Assembly (NCBI RefSeq): GCF_009601505.1
Contig: NZ_WITC01000135.1
Location: 1-54,413 of the forward strand
Source: Sinorhizobium terangae
GTDB taxonomy: Bacteria; Pseudomonadota; Alphaproteobacteria; Rhizobiales; Rhizobiaceae
Length of the DNA: 54,413 nt
Direction: 5' to 3'
The translations under genes were made by a program, and so were the position numbers. Positions within the stretch are counted from its first letter, which is position 1; the number at the start of each line of letters is the position of its first letter. A model generated the notes under the pieces. That model was not told where the DNA came from. It saw only the letters and a list, made by a program, of their open reading frames with translations, and searched no databases. Below are positions 16,547-25,342 of this stretch, piece after piece.

Positions 16547-17428
16547 ATGTCGGGTGAAGACCGATTTGTGCTCTGCATGCTCGCGCCAGCGCTTGCCGTT
16601 CTGGGCCTGCTGGTCGCATACCCGGTAGGGCTCCTGATGTTCGATTCCTTTTTCAAAGTCGACACCATCACCCCCCACATCAGGGATTGGGTCGGGCTCA
16701 AGAACTATATCGACGCGCTAACCTCCAAGCGCGTCGCCGAAAGCGCATTCAGAACGATTCAATATTCGGTCTTTGCGCTATTCTTCGAGTTTACCTTCGG
16801 CTTCTGCGCCGCTCTCTTGTTTTCGGCACTTCCTGGCCGATCGCGCTGGCATCGCACGGTTTTCACGCTGCCGCTGATGGTGCCGCCGATCGTCGCCGGC
16901 CTCCTGTGGCGCTTCCTGCTGGTCGGCAACATTGGCATTCTCAATTATGGGCTCGTCCAACTGGGTATCATCAGAGACCCCGATGCGATCGCCTGGCTCT
17001 CCGACGAGGACATCGTCATCTATTCCGTTTCCTTCGCCGATATCTGGTTGACGACCTCCTTTGTCGCGCTCGTGTCCTACGCCGGATTGATGAACATTCC
17101 GAAAGACTTGCTCGAAGCTGCCCGGATTGATGGCGCGAATGCGGTCAAGCGATTTTGGCACGTCACCTTGCCGCTGATGCGTCCGGTTATCGCCGTCATT
17201 GTCATCGTCCGCGCTGTAGATGCGGCCAAGACCTTCGACCTCATCTGGATACAGACGCAAGGCGGTCCCAACCACGCATCGGAAGTGTTCTCGATGAACA
17301 TCTATCAGCGCATGGTTCGGTTCGGCGATCTTGGCGAGGCATCGGCATCCGGGACCCTGTTCCTGATCGTCATGATGCTTCTCGCCGCCGCGGCATATTG
17401 GAAGATATGGAGGCCGGCTCATGCGTAG
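16547..17428 (+). CDS. ABC sugar permease, MalF-like
   Basis: This is a 293-residue inner-membrane permease with about six transmembrane helices. The cytoplasmic EAA loop that contacts the ATPase is LLEAARIDGANAVKRFWHVT near residues 185-205. The context HRTVFTLPLMVPPIVAGLLWRFLL is typical of the MalF/UgpA class. It starts 65 bases after the binding-protein stop and overlaps the next permease by eight bases, so the subunits are translated together. It forms a heterodimer channel with the second permease. Confidence 0.93.
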   Translation: MSGEDRFVLCMLAPALAVLGLLVAYPVGLLMFDSFFKVDTITPHIRDWVGLKNYIDALTSKRVAESAFRTIQYSVFALFFEFTFGFCAALLFSALPGRSRWHRTVFTLPLMVPPIVAGLLWRFLLVGNIGILNYGLVQLGIIRDPDAIAWLSDEDIVIYSVSFADIWLTTSFVALVSYAGLMNIPKDLLEAARIDGANAVKRFWHVTLPLMRPVIAVIVIVRAVDAAKTFDLIWIQTQGGPNHASEVFSMNIYQRMVRFGDLGEASASGTLFLIVMMLLAAAAYWKIWRPAHA

Positions 17429-18257
17429 GGCACGCCGCTTCAATATCAATGGCATCCTGGTCAACGCGGCGGCCCTCGCGCTCGTTCTGTCCTATGCGCT
17501 GCCATATGTCTATCTGCTCATGACCTCGATCAAGCCGGCGGCGGATGTCCAGCAGATTCCGCCGAGCTTCCTGCCTGCAGTGGTCTCGCTCGAAAACTTT
17601 CGCGAAGTGCTGCAATCGTCGGCGCTGCCGAAGGCGTTCGCAAGCTCGCTCGCGGTGGCGGTGCTGACAACCGTGTTTTCGCTGGCGGCGGCAGTCCCCG
17701 CGGCCTACGTCGCAACGCAGTACCGGCGCAGGATCACCACCCTGTTCCTGCTGTTTGCGCTGGTCACGCGTATGGTGCCGTCGGTGTCTCTGGGTGTGCC
17801 ACTGTTCCAGCTTCTGAAGTCTCTGGGCCTGCTCGATACGATCCCGGGCCTGGTTCTTGCCCACACCTCGGCTGCCGTCCCGCTGGCGCTGTTGCTCATG
17901 TCCGCCTTCTTCGAAGGCGTGCCGAAGGAACTCGAAGAAGCAGCACGCATAGATGGCTGCACACGTTTCCAGGCATTCCGGAAGATTATCCTTCCGGTCA
18001 TGATTGGTGGGATCGCAGTGACTGCGCTCTTCACCTTCATCACGAGTTGGAACGAATTCCTCTACGCGTTGCTGCTGACATCGGAGGCTACGAAAACGGC
18101 ACCGATTGTCATCGCCGAATACAACTCAGTCTACGGGCTTGCCTGGGGAGCGATGACCGCAGCCGCGGTGCTCTATTCGCTTCCCGTGATCGTCGTAACG
18201 CTCGCACTTCAAAAGCAGATCGTCGGCGGCCTGACATTCGGCGCTGTAAAGGGATGA
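17421..18257 (+). CDS. ABC sugar permease, MalG-like
   Basis: This is a 278-residue permease with about six transmembrane helices. The N-terminus has the MalG/UgpE-class feature LPYVYLLMTSIKP. The EAA loop is ELEEAARIDGCTRFQAFRKI near residues 170-190, followed by TSWNEFLYALLLT. The start lies inside the previous gene, and the stop is 13 bases before the ATPase gene. It completes the transmembrane part of the importer. Confidence 0.93.
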   Translation: MRRARRFNINGILVNAAALALVLSYALPYVYLLMTSIKPAADVQQIPPSFLPAVVSLENFREVLQSSALPKAFASSLAVAVLTTVFSLAAAVPAAYVATQYRRRITTLFLLFALVTRMVPSVSLGVPLFQLLKSLGLLDTIPGLVLAHTSAAVPLALLLMSAFFEGVPKELEEAARIDGCTRFQAFRKIILPVMIGGIAVTALFTFITSWNEFLYALLLTSEATKTAPIVIAEYNSVYGLAWGAMTAAAVLYSLPVIVVTLALQKQIVGGLTFGAVKG

Positions 18258-18270
18258 GGGAGGCAGAAGC

Positions 18271-19413
18271 ATGTCCGCCATAGAACTGCGCAATATCAAC
18301 AAGGTCTACGGAAACAGTTTTCACGCTCTGCACGATCTGAGCTTCGACATCAGGGATGGCGAGTTCATGGTTTTCGTCGGTCCGTCGGGATGTGGAAAGT
18401 CGACGGCGCTCAGGATGATCGCTGGCCTGGAGAGCATTACTAGCGGTGAACTCAGGATCGGTGGCAGGTTAGTTAACGATGTCGATCCCAAGGATCGCGA
18501 CATCGCCATGGTGTTCCAGTCCTACGCGCTTTATCCCCACAAGACAGTGCGTGAAAATATCGCCTTTCCCCTGCAGATGGCGGGGCTGCCGAAGACCGAA
18601 ATTGCCAGCCGCGTAGACGAAGCCGCACGCACCCTCGAATTGACGACTTTGCTCGACCGCAGGCCGGCACTCCTTTCAGGAGGCCAGCGTCAGCGTGTCG
18701 CCATGGGACGAGCGATCGTCCGCAAACCAGCGGCCTTCCTGATGGATGAACCGTTGTCGAACCTCGATGCCAAGCTGCGCGTGCAGATGCGCGCCGAGAT
18801 CGCCAGCCTCCAAAGAAAACTGAATGTCACTACGATTTACGTGACACACGACCAGGTCGAGGCGATGACGATGGGTGACCGCGTAGCTGTCATGAAAGGC
18901 GGCGTGCTTCAGCAAGTCGACACACCGCAAAACCTGTACAATCGCCCTGACAATGTCTTTGTCGCCGCCTTTATCGGATCGCCCTCGATGAACTTGTACG
19001 AGGCCGTTCTGAACGGAAGGACCCTGACCCTGGGCAGCAACACTTTCGAAATCCCTGAGCGGGTCTTCGAATATCGCCCCTCGCTCAACGGTGCGTCTAA
19101 CCGTCAGGTCATTGTCGGTGTCCGGCCCGAGCACATGAACGACGCCGCCGTTCGGCCTTCTTCGGCCGAGATCTCAGCCCCAGTCACTCTTGTTGAGGCG
19201 CTAGGTTCTGAATCCATGGTGCATCTGAATATCGACGCACCTTGGGTCGATGCCGGCGACCCGGACGCCGTCGCCGACATCGGCGACGAAAAAGCTGCTG
19301 TAGCCCGTTTTTCTCCGAAGAGCACCGTACGCGCAGGTGACATCGCGCGCGTCGCTGTCGATGCCGAAGAACTTCACTTCTTTGAACCGGACACCCGCAC
19401 CAGCATCTGGTGA
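18271..19413 (+). CDS. ABC sugar importer ATPase, MsmK/UgpC-like
   Basis: This is a 380-residue ATPase that powers the two permeases. Walker A is GPSGCGKST, the Q loop is VFQSYALYPHKTV, the signature is LLSGGQRQRVAMGRA, and Walker B is AAFLMDEPLSNLD, followed by the H loop VTHDQVEA. The C-terminal 140 residues form the TOBE/MOP regulatory domain found in sugar importers. The start at 18271 has GAGGGAGGCAGAAGC upstream. The intact importer cassette suggests an active uptake system. Confidence 0.94.
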   Translation: MSAIELRNINKVYGNSFHALHDLSFDIRDGEFMVFVGPSGCGKSTALRMIAGLESITSGELRIGGRLVNDVDPKDRDIAMVFQSYALYPHKTVRENIAFPLQMAGLPKTEIASRVDEAARTLELTTLLDRRPALLSGGQRQRVAMGRAIVRKPAAFLMDEPLSNLDAKLRVQMRAEIASLQRKLNVTTIYVTHDQVEAMTMGDRVAVMKGGVLQQVDTPQNLYNRPDNVFVAAFIGSPSMNLYEAVLNGRTLTLGSNTFEIPERVFEYRPSLNGASNRQVIVGVRPEHMNDAAVRPSSAEISAPVTLVEALGSESMVHLNIDAPWVDAGDPDAVADIGDEKAAVARFSPKSTVRAGDIARVAVDAEELHFFEPDTRTSIW

Positions 19414-19437
19414 TGGTATAGCCAGGAAAAAACAAGA

Positions 19438-19599
19438 ATGACTAGCGCCTCTACTGCCACCAATCACATGCGACTCCTTCGGATCTCCAGCTACGAGCTT
19501 ACTACAAACCAAAACAGAGAGCTGGTTGAACGCATTCCCCAGTCGGCTTGCAAGCAACAAGCCAATCAAGAACATCAGTCTACTACCGCTCTGGAGTAA
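19438..19599 (+). CDS. Possible small ORF before the GH91 gene
   Basis: A 53-codon frame begins MTSASTATNHMRLLRISSYE and stops three bases before the GH91 start. It has only a weak, distant AGGA and no family resemblance. It could be a leader peptide, or simply the transferred flank of the GH91 gene. Low confidence that it is translated. Confidence 0.2.
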   Translation: MTSASTATNHMRLLRISSYELTTNQNRELVERIPQSACKQQANQEHQSTTALE

Positions 19600-19602
19600 G
19601 AA

Positions 19603-20997
19603 ATGTCCGAGAAGACATTAACAATGGTTAGCGAGAACTGTTACGACGTAACGAAGTATCCCGTAGGTAATCCCCGTGAGGATATTGGAGCGGTCATCAA
19701 TAGCATCATTGCAGACATCAAAAGCAGGCAACCTGTTTCCGATCTAAATGATGGCGGAAAACCTGGAGCAGTTATCTATATACCGCCAGGCGATTACCGT
19801 CTTGCCACTCAAGTCGTTATAGACGTGAGCTATCTGAAAATTGTGGGCTCTGGACACGGTTTTACGTCTTCGAGCATCCGTTTCAACACAGCCGCAAACG
19901 AGCTGGCACGGTGGCACGAGGTGTGGCCGGGCGGTAGTCGTATACTTGTGGACATCTCTCCAGAGGCCGCCGACGGTGAGACTGCTGGAGCCGCGTTTTA
20001 TGTTAAGCGTACCGGAAATCCTCGTATAAGCTCTGTGGAGTTTGCTGACTTTTGCATTGATGGCCTACATTTCATTGACGATGGTTCGGGGCAAAATGAT
20101 GCAGAAAATACATATAAGAACGGCAAAACGGGAATCTATGTAGGCAGCGCCAATGACTCATGCCGAATAACGGGGATGGGTCTTATCTATCTGGAGCATG
20201 GAGTTATTGTTCATGATGCAGATGCGCTGGCGATAGACAACAATTTCATTGCTGAGTGCGGAAACTGTATCGAATTGAAAGGTATGGGGCAGGCCTCAAG
20301 AATAGCAAATAATTTTGTCGGAGCCGGATATAGGGGACATTCCATTTATGCTGAAAAGTATGGGGGCATTCTAGTATCCTCAAACAACGTATTCCCTCGA
20401 GGTGCTAGCAGTGTCTATTTTTCCGGCGTGATGCGTTCCTCGGTCACCGGAAATAGATTCCATTCGTTTTATCCCGGAATGTTGGTTTTTGCTGCCAACT
20501 GTTGCGAAAATTTGGTTTCCTCAAATCACTTTTTGCGAGATCGCGAGCCATGGGCGCCCATGCAGAAGTACGATAACGGCTTGGATGATCTGTTCGGCCT
20601 TATGAAAATTGACGGCAGCAACAATTCGATAATTGCGAACCACATTTCAGAGACAATAGATACTCAATATATCAGGCCTCTCGCCGTAAAGCCGGTGATA
20701 ATTAATGTGGTTTCCGGTAGCGGCAATTACATAGCCAATAATCACATCGTGGCGACAACCGAAATATCGCAAATCAATGATGCACCAAACAGTGCCTGTT
20801 TTTCAACGCAAGTGGGCGCATTGCTTTCAACTAACAACTTGAAGGCGCTCGAAGTAACGACGGTACTTGTGCAGAGGGGGTCGGTACGGAATACAGTCCT
20901 GGATTCAGGAAATGACGAACAGGTTGAGATGGACAAAACAATGAACGCCTTTAGGAGTACTCCAGTTCCTGGGAAAAGGGGCAGAGTTTCAATATAG
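19603..20997 (+). CDS. Inulin fructotransferase (GH91), signal-less
   Basis: This is a 464-residue right-handed beta-helix enzyme of glycoside hydrolase family 91, which cuts inulin from the end and releases a difructose dianhydride. Recognisable family stretches are DIGAVINSIIADIKSRQ (28-43), IPPGDYRLATQVVIDVSYL (60-78), GHGFTSSSI, GMGLIYLEHG (191-200), ADALAIDNNFIAECGNCIEL (207-225), NNVFPRG, FYPGML and NGLDDLFG. Asp and Glu residues in the 207-225 segment are active-site candidates. Known members are secreted, but no signal peptide is present here, so it should act in the cytoplasm. GGAGTAAGAA precedes the start. The gene is clearly richer in A+T than its neighbours, suggesting recent transfer. 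DFA-I versus DFA-III specificity cannot be told. Confidence 0.83.
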   Translation: MSEKTLTMVSENCYDVTKYPVGNPREDIGAVINSIIADIKSRQPVSDLNDGGKPGAVIYIPPGDYRLATQVVIDVSYLKIVGSGHGFTSSSIRFNTAANELARWHEVWPGGSRILVDISPEAADGETAGAAFYVKRTGNPRISSVEFADFCIDGLHFIDDGSGQNDAENTYKNGKTGIYVGSANDSCRITGMGLIYLEHGVIVHDADALAIDNNFIAECGNCIELKGMGQASRIANNFVGAGYRGHSIYAEKYGGILVSSNNVFPRGASSVYFSGVMRSSVTGNRFHSFYPGMLVFAANCCENLVSSNHFLRDREPWAPMQKYDNGLDDLFGLMKIDGSNNSIIANHISETIDTQYIRPLAVKPVIINVVSGSGNYIANNHIVATTEISQINDAPNSACFSTQVGALLSTNNLKALEVTTVLVQRGSVRNTVLDSGNDEQVEMDKTMNAFRSTPVPGKRGRVSI

Positions 20998-21058
20998 ACC
21001 GAGCGCAGACTCTCGAAATTCAGTGACTATTCGGAAAAGTCATCAACGAGATCATCGA

Positions 21059-22786
21059 ATGAAGAACAGGGTGCATTTGGATGCTGAGCACGGCGTGCGG
21101 TTCGAGATCTGGGCTCGGCAAAAGCCTGGAAAATCAGCTCCGGAAGAAGACGCCGATGCCTTCGTTCTGCGTGCCGGCAATGGGGTCGTTTACCGGATCG
21201 CACAGCTGCCGCCCTATTTTCAATTCTATTCCTATACCCATTATGCGGCCGGCCCGCTCACGCTAGAATGGGACGATGGCGCCATTGAAATTCCACTGCT
21301 ATACAGCTTCAATCCGGATGACGTCGCTGAGAAGGGCGTGACTTTCCTAGAGTTGCGCGATGGCCGCGTCATCGCTCGACCGAGGACATCCTGGCCGGAG
21401 TGGTACGAGAGCGACGCAAATCGCCCGCAGCTCAGATTCTCGCCGTTTCAGGCCTGGATGAACGATCCGAACGGGTTGTGTTTCGTCGACGGCCGCTATC
21501 ACCTGTTTTACCAGTTCCACCCCGTTGAATCTGAATGGGGACCCATGCACTGGGGCCATGCCGTCAGCGACGACCTCTACCGTTGGATCCATCTGCCGGT
21601 CTTCCTGCATCCGGAACAGAATCTTTGGTCGCTGGGCGCCACCGGCGGCGCCTTCTCGGGAAGTGCCTTCGTCGGCCCCGAGGGCAAGCTCAGCTTCTAC
21701 TACACGGAGCGGCTGCCGGCCTATGACCTGTTCAAGGACTACAAGGAGGTGCAGAAGCGAGTGCTGCCATCGACCGATCTCCTGCGTCCGGATGCCAACA
21801 AACTGGTGCTTGTCAATGGTCCCGACGGTATCGCCCACGACTTCCGTGACCCCAAGGTCTGGTATGATGCGGCCTGCGGCACATATCGGATGGTGCTCGG
21901 CGCGGCGATCGATGGTGATCCAGGCGTCCTGCTCTATGGGTCCGAGGACGGCGAGGACTGGAAATTCTTGTCCGTCCTCTATCGCGCTCCCGAGCATTTT
22001 CGCCGGCACGGCGCGCGCTGCGTGGAGTGCCCGGATTTCTTCGAGCTCGATGGTTATCATGTGCTGGTGATGGGCTTTGTAGGATACACTGAGCCGGAAA
22101 CCGGCCGTCATAACCTGCTTTACGCGCAGGTCGGCACATTCGAGGGCGACCGCTTCATGCCCGCGACCCCGGCTTTGCAGGAACTGGATTTCGGCACCGA
22201 TTTTTACGCAATGCAGAGCTTCCTGGCAAAGGACCGCCAGATCGCTTTTGCCTGGCTCTTCAATTGGGAATTCCGCAAGCCGGGAGGTTCGCCCTATAGC
22301 GGGGAGCTGTCGCTCCCGCGCGTGCTCGGCCTCGACGCCGAACGGAATTTGACAATGATGCCGGAGAAGGGCTGCCAGCGCCTGCGCGCCCGCACTCTTC
22401 GACAGACTGCACCTTGCCAATTCGCATGCGAACCGGGGTGCCCCGTCGAGTTGTCTTTGGCAGGCGATCTGGATGGAGTTCAGATCATCGCGCGCGGCAG
22501 CGACGGAGAGAGCTTTAGGTTGGCTCACAGCGCCCGCCGACTTGAGCTGGCCGTGGCGGAGGACAATGGTGACATCAAGTACCGCTCAGCGCCGCTGACG
22601 CTCGAATGGTTGACGTTGTTCTTCGACCGCGGCGTCGTCGAGGTCTTCGCCAATGGGGGCGCGGTCTGCGGCACGCGCCGTACCTATAAGGTCACAGACC
22701 TGACCTCGCTTGAAGTGAAGTCCGCCGACAGGTGCCGGATCGAAACGTATGAGGCATGGAGCTATGATTCGGCTTGGAGTAACTAG
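21059..22786 (+). CDS. GH32 fructan or difructose-anhydride hydrolase
   Basis: This is a 575-residue glycoside hydrolase family 32 enzyme. After an N-terminal region of about 110 residues, the five-bladed propeller begins with the nucleophile motif WMNDPNGL, then FSGSAF, the transition-state motif FRDPKVW, and the acid/base motif ECPDFF. A C-terminal beta-sandwich follows (FDRGVVEVFANGG). No signal peptide is present, so it is cytoplasmic. A GTG at 21023 would add 12 residues; I prefer the ATG at 21059. It follows the GH91 gene by 61 bases. It may hydrolyse fructo-oligosaccharides or open difructose anhydrides to fructose; the family contains both activities. Confidence 0.88.
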   Translation: MKNRVHLDAEHGVRFEIWARQKPGKSAPEEDADAFVLRAGNGVVYRIAQLPPYFQFYSYTHYAAGPLTLEWDDGAIEIPLLYSFNPDDVAEKGVTFLELRDGRVIARPRTSWPEWYESDANRPQLRFSPFQAWMNDPNGLCFVDGRYHLFYQFHPVESEWGPMHWGHAVSDDLYRWIHLPVFLHPEQNLWSLGATGGAFSGSAFVGPEGKLSFYYTERLPAYDLFKDYKEVQKRVLPSTDLLRPDANKLVLVNGPDGIAHDFRDPKVWYDAACGTYRMVLGAAIDGDPGVLLYGSEDGEDWKFLSVLYRAPEHFRRHGARCVECPDFFELDGYHVLVMGFVGYTEPETGRHNLLYAQVGTFEGDRFMPATPALQELDFGTDFYAMQSFLAKDRQIAFAWLFNWEFRKPGGSPYSGELSLPRVLGLDAERNLTMMPEKGCQRLRARTLRQTAPCQFACEPGCPVELSLAGDLDGVQIIARGSDGESFRLAHSARRLELAVAEDNGDIKYRSAPLTLEWLTLFFDRGVVEVFANGGAVCGTRRTYKVTDLTSLEVKSADRCRIETYEAWSYDSAWSN

Positions 22787-23007
22787 CATAGGCGGCGGCT
22801 GGTGAACCATGTCCTCCAACCGCACGTGTCGGCGCCGAAAATGGTGCATGCGAATTGCGGTATCGATGGTTCGATCCCTTCAAGGCGAGGAATGAACGAT
22901 CACTCTGGCAGGCGCGCTCGCCGACGAACCGAACGGCTGCAATGGGCTCAATCGAGCCATGCCTGCGCGTTCTTTCGATGGCCGCTTGGCGAAACCCGCC
23001 AAAATCC

Positions 23008-23403
23008 CTATCGTGTGAAGTTGTCACGGTCGCTTAAGGTACCCCTCCCGATCGCATAAGGTACTATTTCGCCCCCTCTCGCAAACGACCCCTTTGCAGC
23101 CACCGGCCTGCGATACAGTGTCGACTGCGTCGGTCTATTCGCGCCCACGATCGTGCCGGTGTCAGGCGCGAGGAGATTTGCCCGTCGCGCGCAGGCAACA
23201 AGCGCCGTGCGAGCGGTCTCGGCATCAATCTCGCCCGCAAGTGCCGCTTTGCAGGCATTGAGCGCGATGGCGTGGGTTGGATTCCGCTTTGACGGCGGCC
23301 ACTCATTCAGCCAGGTGTAGGCCTCGCTGACGCCGTGGATCTCGGCCGGAAATCCGAGTCCCACGAAGATTGATACCGGATGTCGAAAGCGATCATGCTC
23401 CAT
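23008..23403 (-). CDS. DUF982 domain protein
   Basis: This is a 131-residue protein whose first 80 residues match DUF982, a small family common in Rhizobiales (HPVSIFVGLGFPAEIHGVSEAYTWLNEWP, then NPTHAIALNACKAALAGEIDAETAR). The C-terminal 40 residues are not conserved. The start at 23403 has GGAGGAGAACG directly upstream. The function is unknown. It lies 57 bases downstream of the ABC permease gene on the same strand. The 220 bases between the GH32 stop and this gene show no further gene. Confidence 0.85.
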   Translation of the reverse strand: MEHDRFRHPVSIFVGLGFPAEIHGVSEAYTWLNEWPPSKRNPTHAIALNACKAALAGEIDAETARTALVACARRANLLAPDTGTIVGANRPTQSTLYRRPVAAKGSFARGGEIVPYAIGRGTLSDRDNFTR

Positions 23404-23460
23404 CGTTCTCCTCCATTCATGGGTAATCAACTTTGCGGGTGACGAAGCGCCTGGCAACCG

Positions 23461-24420
23461 TTATGCCCTGACCTCCTGACGCTGGAAGACGACATAGGTC
23501 AGGGTGAACAGCAGGATCATCGCAGCGACCAGTCCCGCGAACTGCGGCCATACGACCAGGAGGCTTTGCAGGGTCGGTAGCGGTGCGCCGGCGATCGCGC
23601 CTTGGACCTGATCGAAGAACAAGGGGCCCACCGATCGCGCCGCGGGGTTCAACAGCATCCCGGTGATTTCGCCGTAAAGCGTCTGAGGCGAGAACCTGCT
23701 GACGGCCTGCTGTGTTTCGAACTGCGTGACCACAGTCATCGGATCGAGCGGATCAATAGGGGCCAGCACGCTTGCAAGCAGCGGCGCGATCATGTCCCAG
23801 AACACCGCGAGCACCAGCCAGACCGACAAGGCGGCCAACGCCGAGGTCGCCGGCGAGCGGATCAAGGTCGAGAATGCGATCGCCAGCGCCAGCCAGACAC
23901 CGGCATAGGCGAGCGTCGCGGCCAGATAGGCGACACCCCGCACGATGTCGGCGGCCGACGGAGGCAGACCGAGGAACAGGATGCCGAGGCCCGTCATGAG
24001 CAGCCAGAGCGTCAGCAGCGCGATCGCAATGACAAGCAAGCCACCGAGGAATTTTCCGAACAGCACCGCATCGCGGTAGATCGGCTGCGCCAGGAGCCGG
24101 CTCATCGTTCGCCGGGCGTATTCGCCGTTGACCGCGTCGAAACCCAACGCAATCGCCATCAACGGCAACAGAAAGCCAAGCAGGGCGGCGAAGGATGGAA
24201 GCGGTTCGCGAGCCTCCGTCAACAGCTTCAGGAACAGGAAAGGATCCTCGGCAGTGGTTTCGGTGATGCGCCCGATCGCGCCATAGACGGCGCCGATTGC
24301 GGTGAGCAGCACGAGCAGCATGATCAGATGCATCCGCGCGCTGGTCATATGATCGGCCGCTTCCTTGAACGCGATCGTTGCCGTGCCTTTGAAGGGTGAG
24401 CCTTCACGCGTCATGGACAA
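23461..24420 (-). CDS. ABC-2 type export permease
   Basis: This is a 319-residue membrane protein with about six transmembrane segments and a large loop between the first and second, typical of ABC-2 permeases. GFDAVNGEYARRTMSRLLAQPIYRDAVLFGKFLGG is the characteristic cytoplasmic segment after helix 2. It pairs with the ATPase encoded just upstream; the two genes overlap by 17 bases. With the NEW3 protein it forms a three-gene unit resembling NosDFY-like or ABC-2 export systems with a periplasmic accessory. The substrate is unknown. Confidence 0.88.
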   Translation of the reverse strand: MSMTREGSPFKGTATIAFKEAADHMTSARMHLIMLLVLLTAIGAVYGAIGRITETTAEDPFLFLKLLTEAREPLPSFAALLGFLLPLMAIALGFDAVNGEYARRTMSRLLAQPIYRDAVLFGKFLGGLLVIAIALLTLWLLMTGLGILFLGLPPSAADIVRGVAYLAATLAYAGVWLALAIAFSTLIRSPATSALAALSVWLVLAVFWDMIAPLLASVLAPIDPLDPMTVVTQFETQQAVSRFSPQTLYGEITGMLLNPAARSVGPLFFDQVQGAIAGAPLPTLQSLLVVWPQFAGLVAAMILLFTLTYVVFQRQEVRA

Positions 24421-25342
24421 CCTCCCGGAAAAACCGATTATAGGCTTGGTCGAGCCGAGCGCGGCGCAGGTCCAAATTCTTCAGGGAACCGCCAGCATCC
24501 ACGACGAGGCGGGCGAGCTCCGGGCGGACATCGCGTTCGGCTTCGACCAGCCAATGACCCCGGCGGCCAGCCACGATCGACTTCACGCCCTCGGCCGACG
24601 TGCCTAGTTCGGAAAGGTCGACGCCATCGGCCTCGACATCGATGATGAATGCGCCTCCACCGATCTTATCGGCGAGCTCTTGGATGGTGCCGAGAAAACC
24701 GATCCGGCCGTTGCTAAACAACGCGATGCGATCGCAGACCGTTTGCACCACGTTGAGCATGTGCGACGATAGCAGGATCGTCATGCCGTCGCGGCTCAGC
24801 GCCCGGATCAGGTCGAGCAATTCCTGGGTGGACTGTGGATCGAGGCCGGAGGTCGGTTCGTCCAGGATGGCGACGGAGCACTTGCGCATCAGAAGTTCGG
24901 CAAGGCCGAGTCGCTGACGCATGCCACGGGAGTAGGTGCCGACATGGCGGTCTGCCACCTGCGCCAACCGCACCTTGTCGAGCGCCGCGGCAATGCTTTC
25001 CCGGGCAAGATCGGCAGACATGCCGGCAAGGCGAGCGGTATAGGCGAGGTTTTCTCGTCCTGACATGCTGTCGTAGAATCCGACGGCGTCAGGCAGATAG
25101 CCGACCTCTCGCTTTACCTCGAGCGGCTGGCGCAGCGGGTCCTTACCGAGAATATGCACGCTCCCCTCGGTCGGCTCGGTCAAACCCAGCAGCATCAGGA
25201 TCGTGGTCGTCTTGCCGGCGCCGTTCGGTCCGAGCAAGCCGACGACTTCTCCGGCACGAACCGACAAATCGATTCCGGCAACAGCCACGGTGGAGCCGTA
25301 GCGCTTCATCAGTCCTTTTGCCTCTATGACCATCGTGCTCAT
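24404..25342 (-). CDS. ABC-2 exporter ATPase
   Basis: This is a 312-residue ATP-binding subunit. Walker A is GPNGAGKTT, the signature is YSRGMRQRLGLAELL, and Walker B is SVAILDEPTSGLD, with SSHMLNVVQTVCDRIAL as H loop. The C-terminal 90 residues resemble the regulatory tail of CcmA/NosF-like ATPases. It overlaps the NEW3-protein gene by four bases and the permease gene by 17 bases, so stoichiometric translation is likely. Confidence 0.92.
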   Translation of the reverse strand: MSTMVIEAKGLMKRYGSTVAVAGIDLSVRAGEVVGLLGPNGAGKTTTILMLLGLTEPTEGSVHILGKDPLRQPLEVKREVGYLPDAVGFYDSMSGRENLAYTARLAGMSADLARESIAAALDKVRLAQVADRHVGTYSRGMRQRLGLAELLMRKCSVAILDEPTSGLDPQSTQELLDLIRALSRDGMTILLSSHMLNVVQTVCDRIALFSNGRIGFLGTIQELADKIGGGAFIIDVEADGVDLSELGTSAEGVKSIVAGRRGHWLVEAERDVRPELARLVVDAGGSLKNLDLRRARLDQAYNRFFREVVHDA

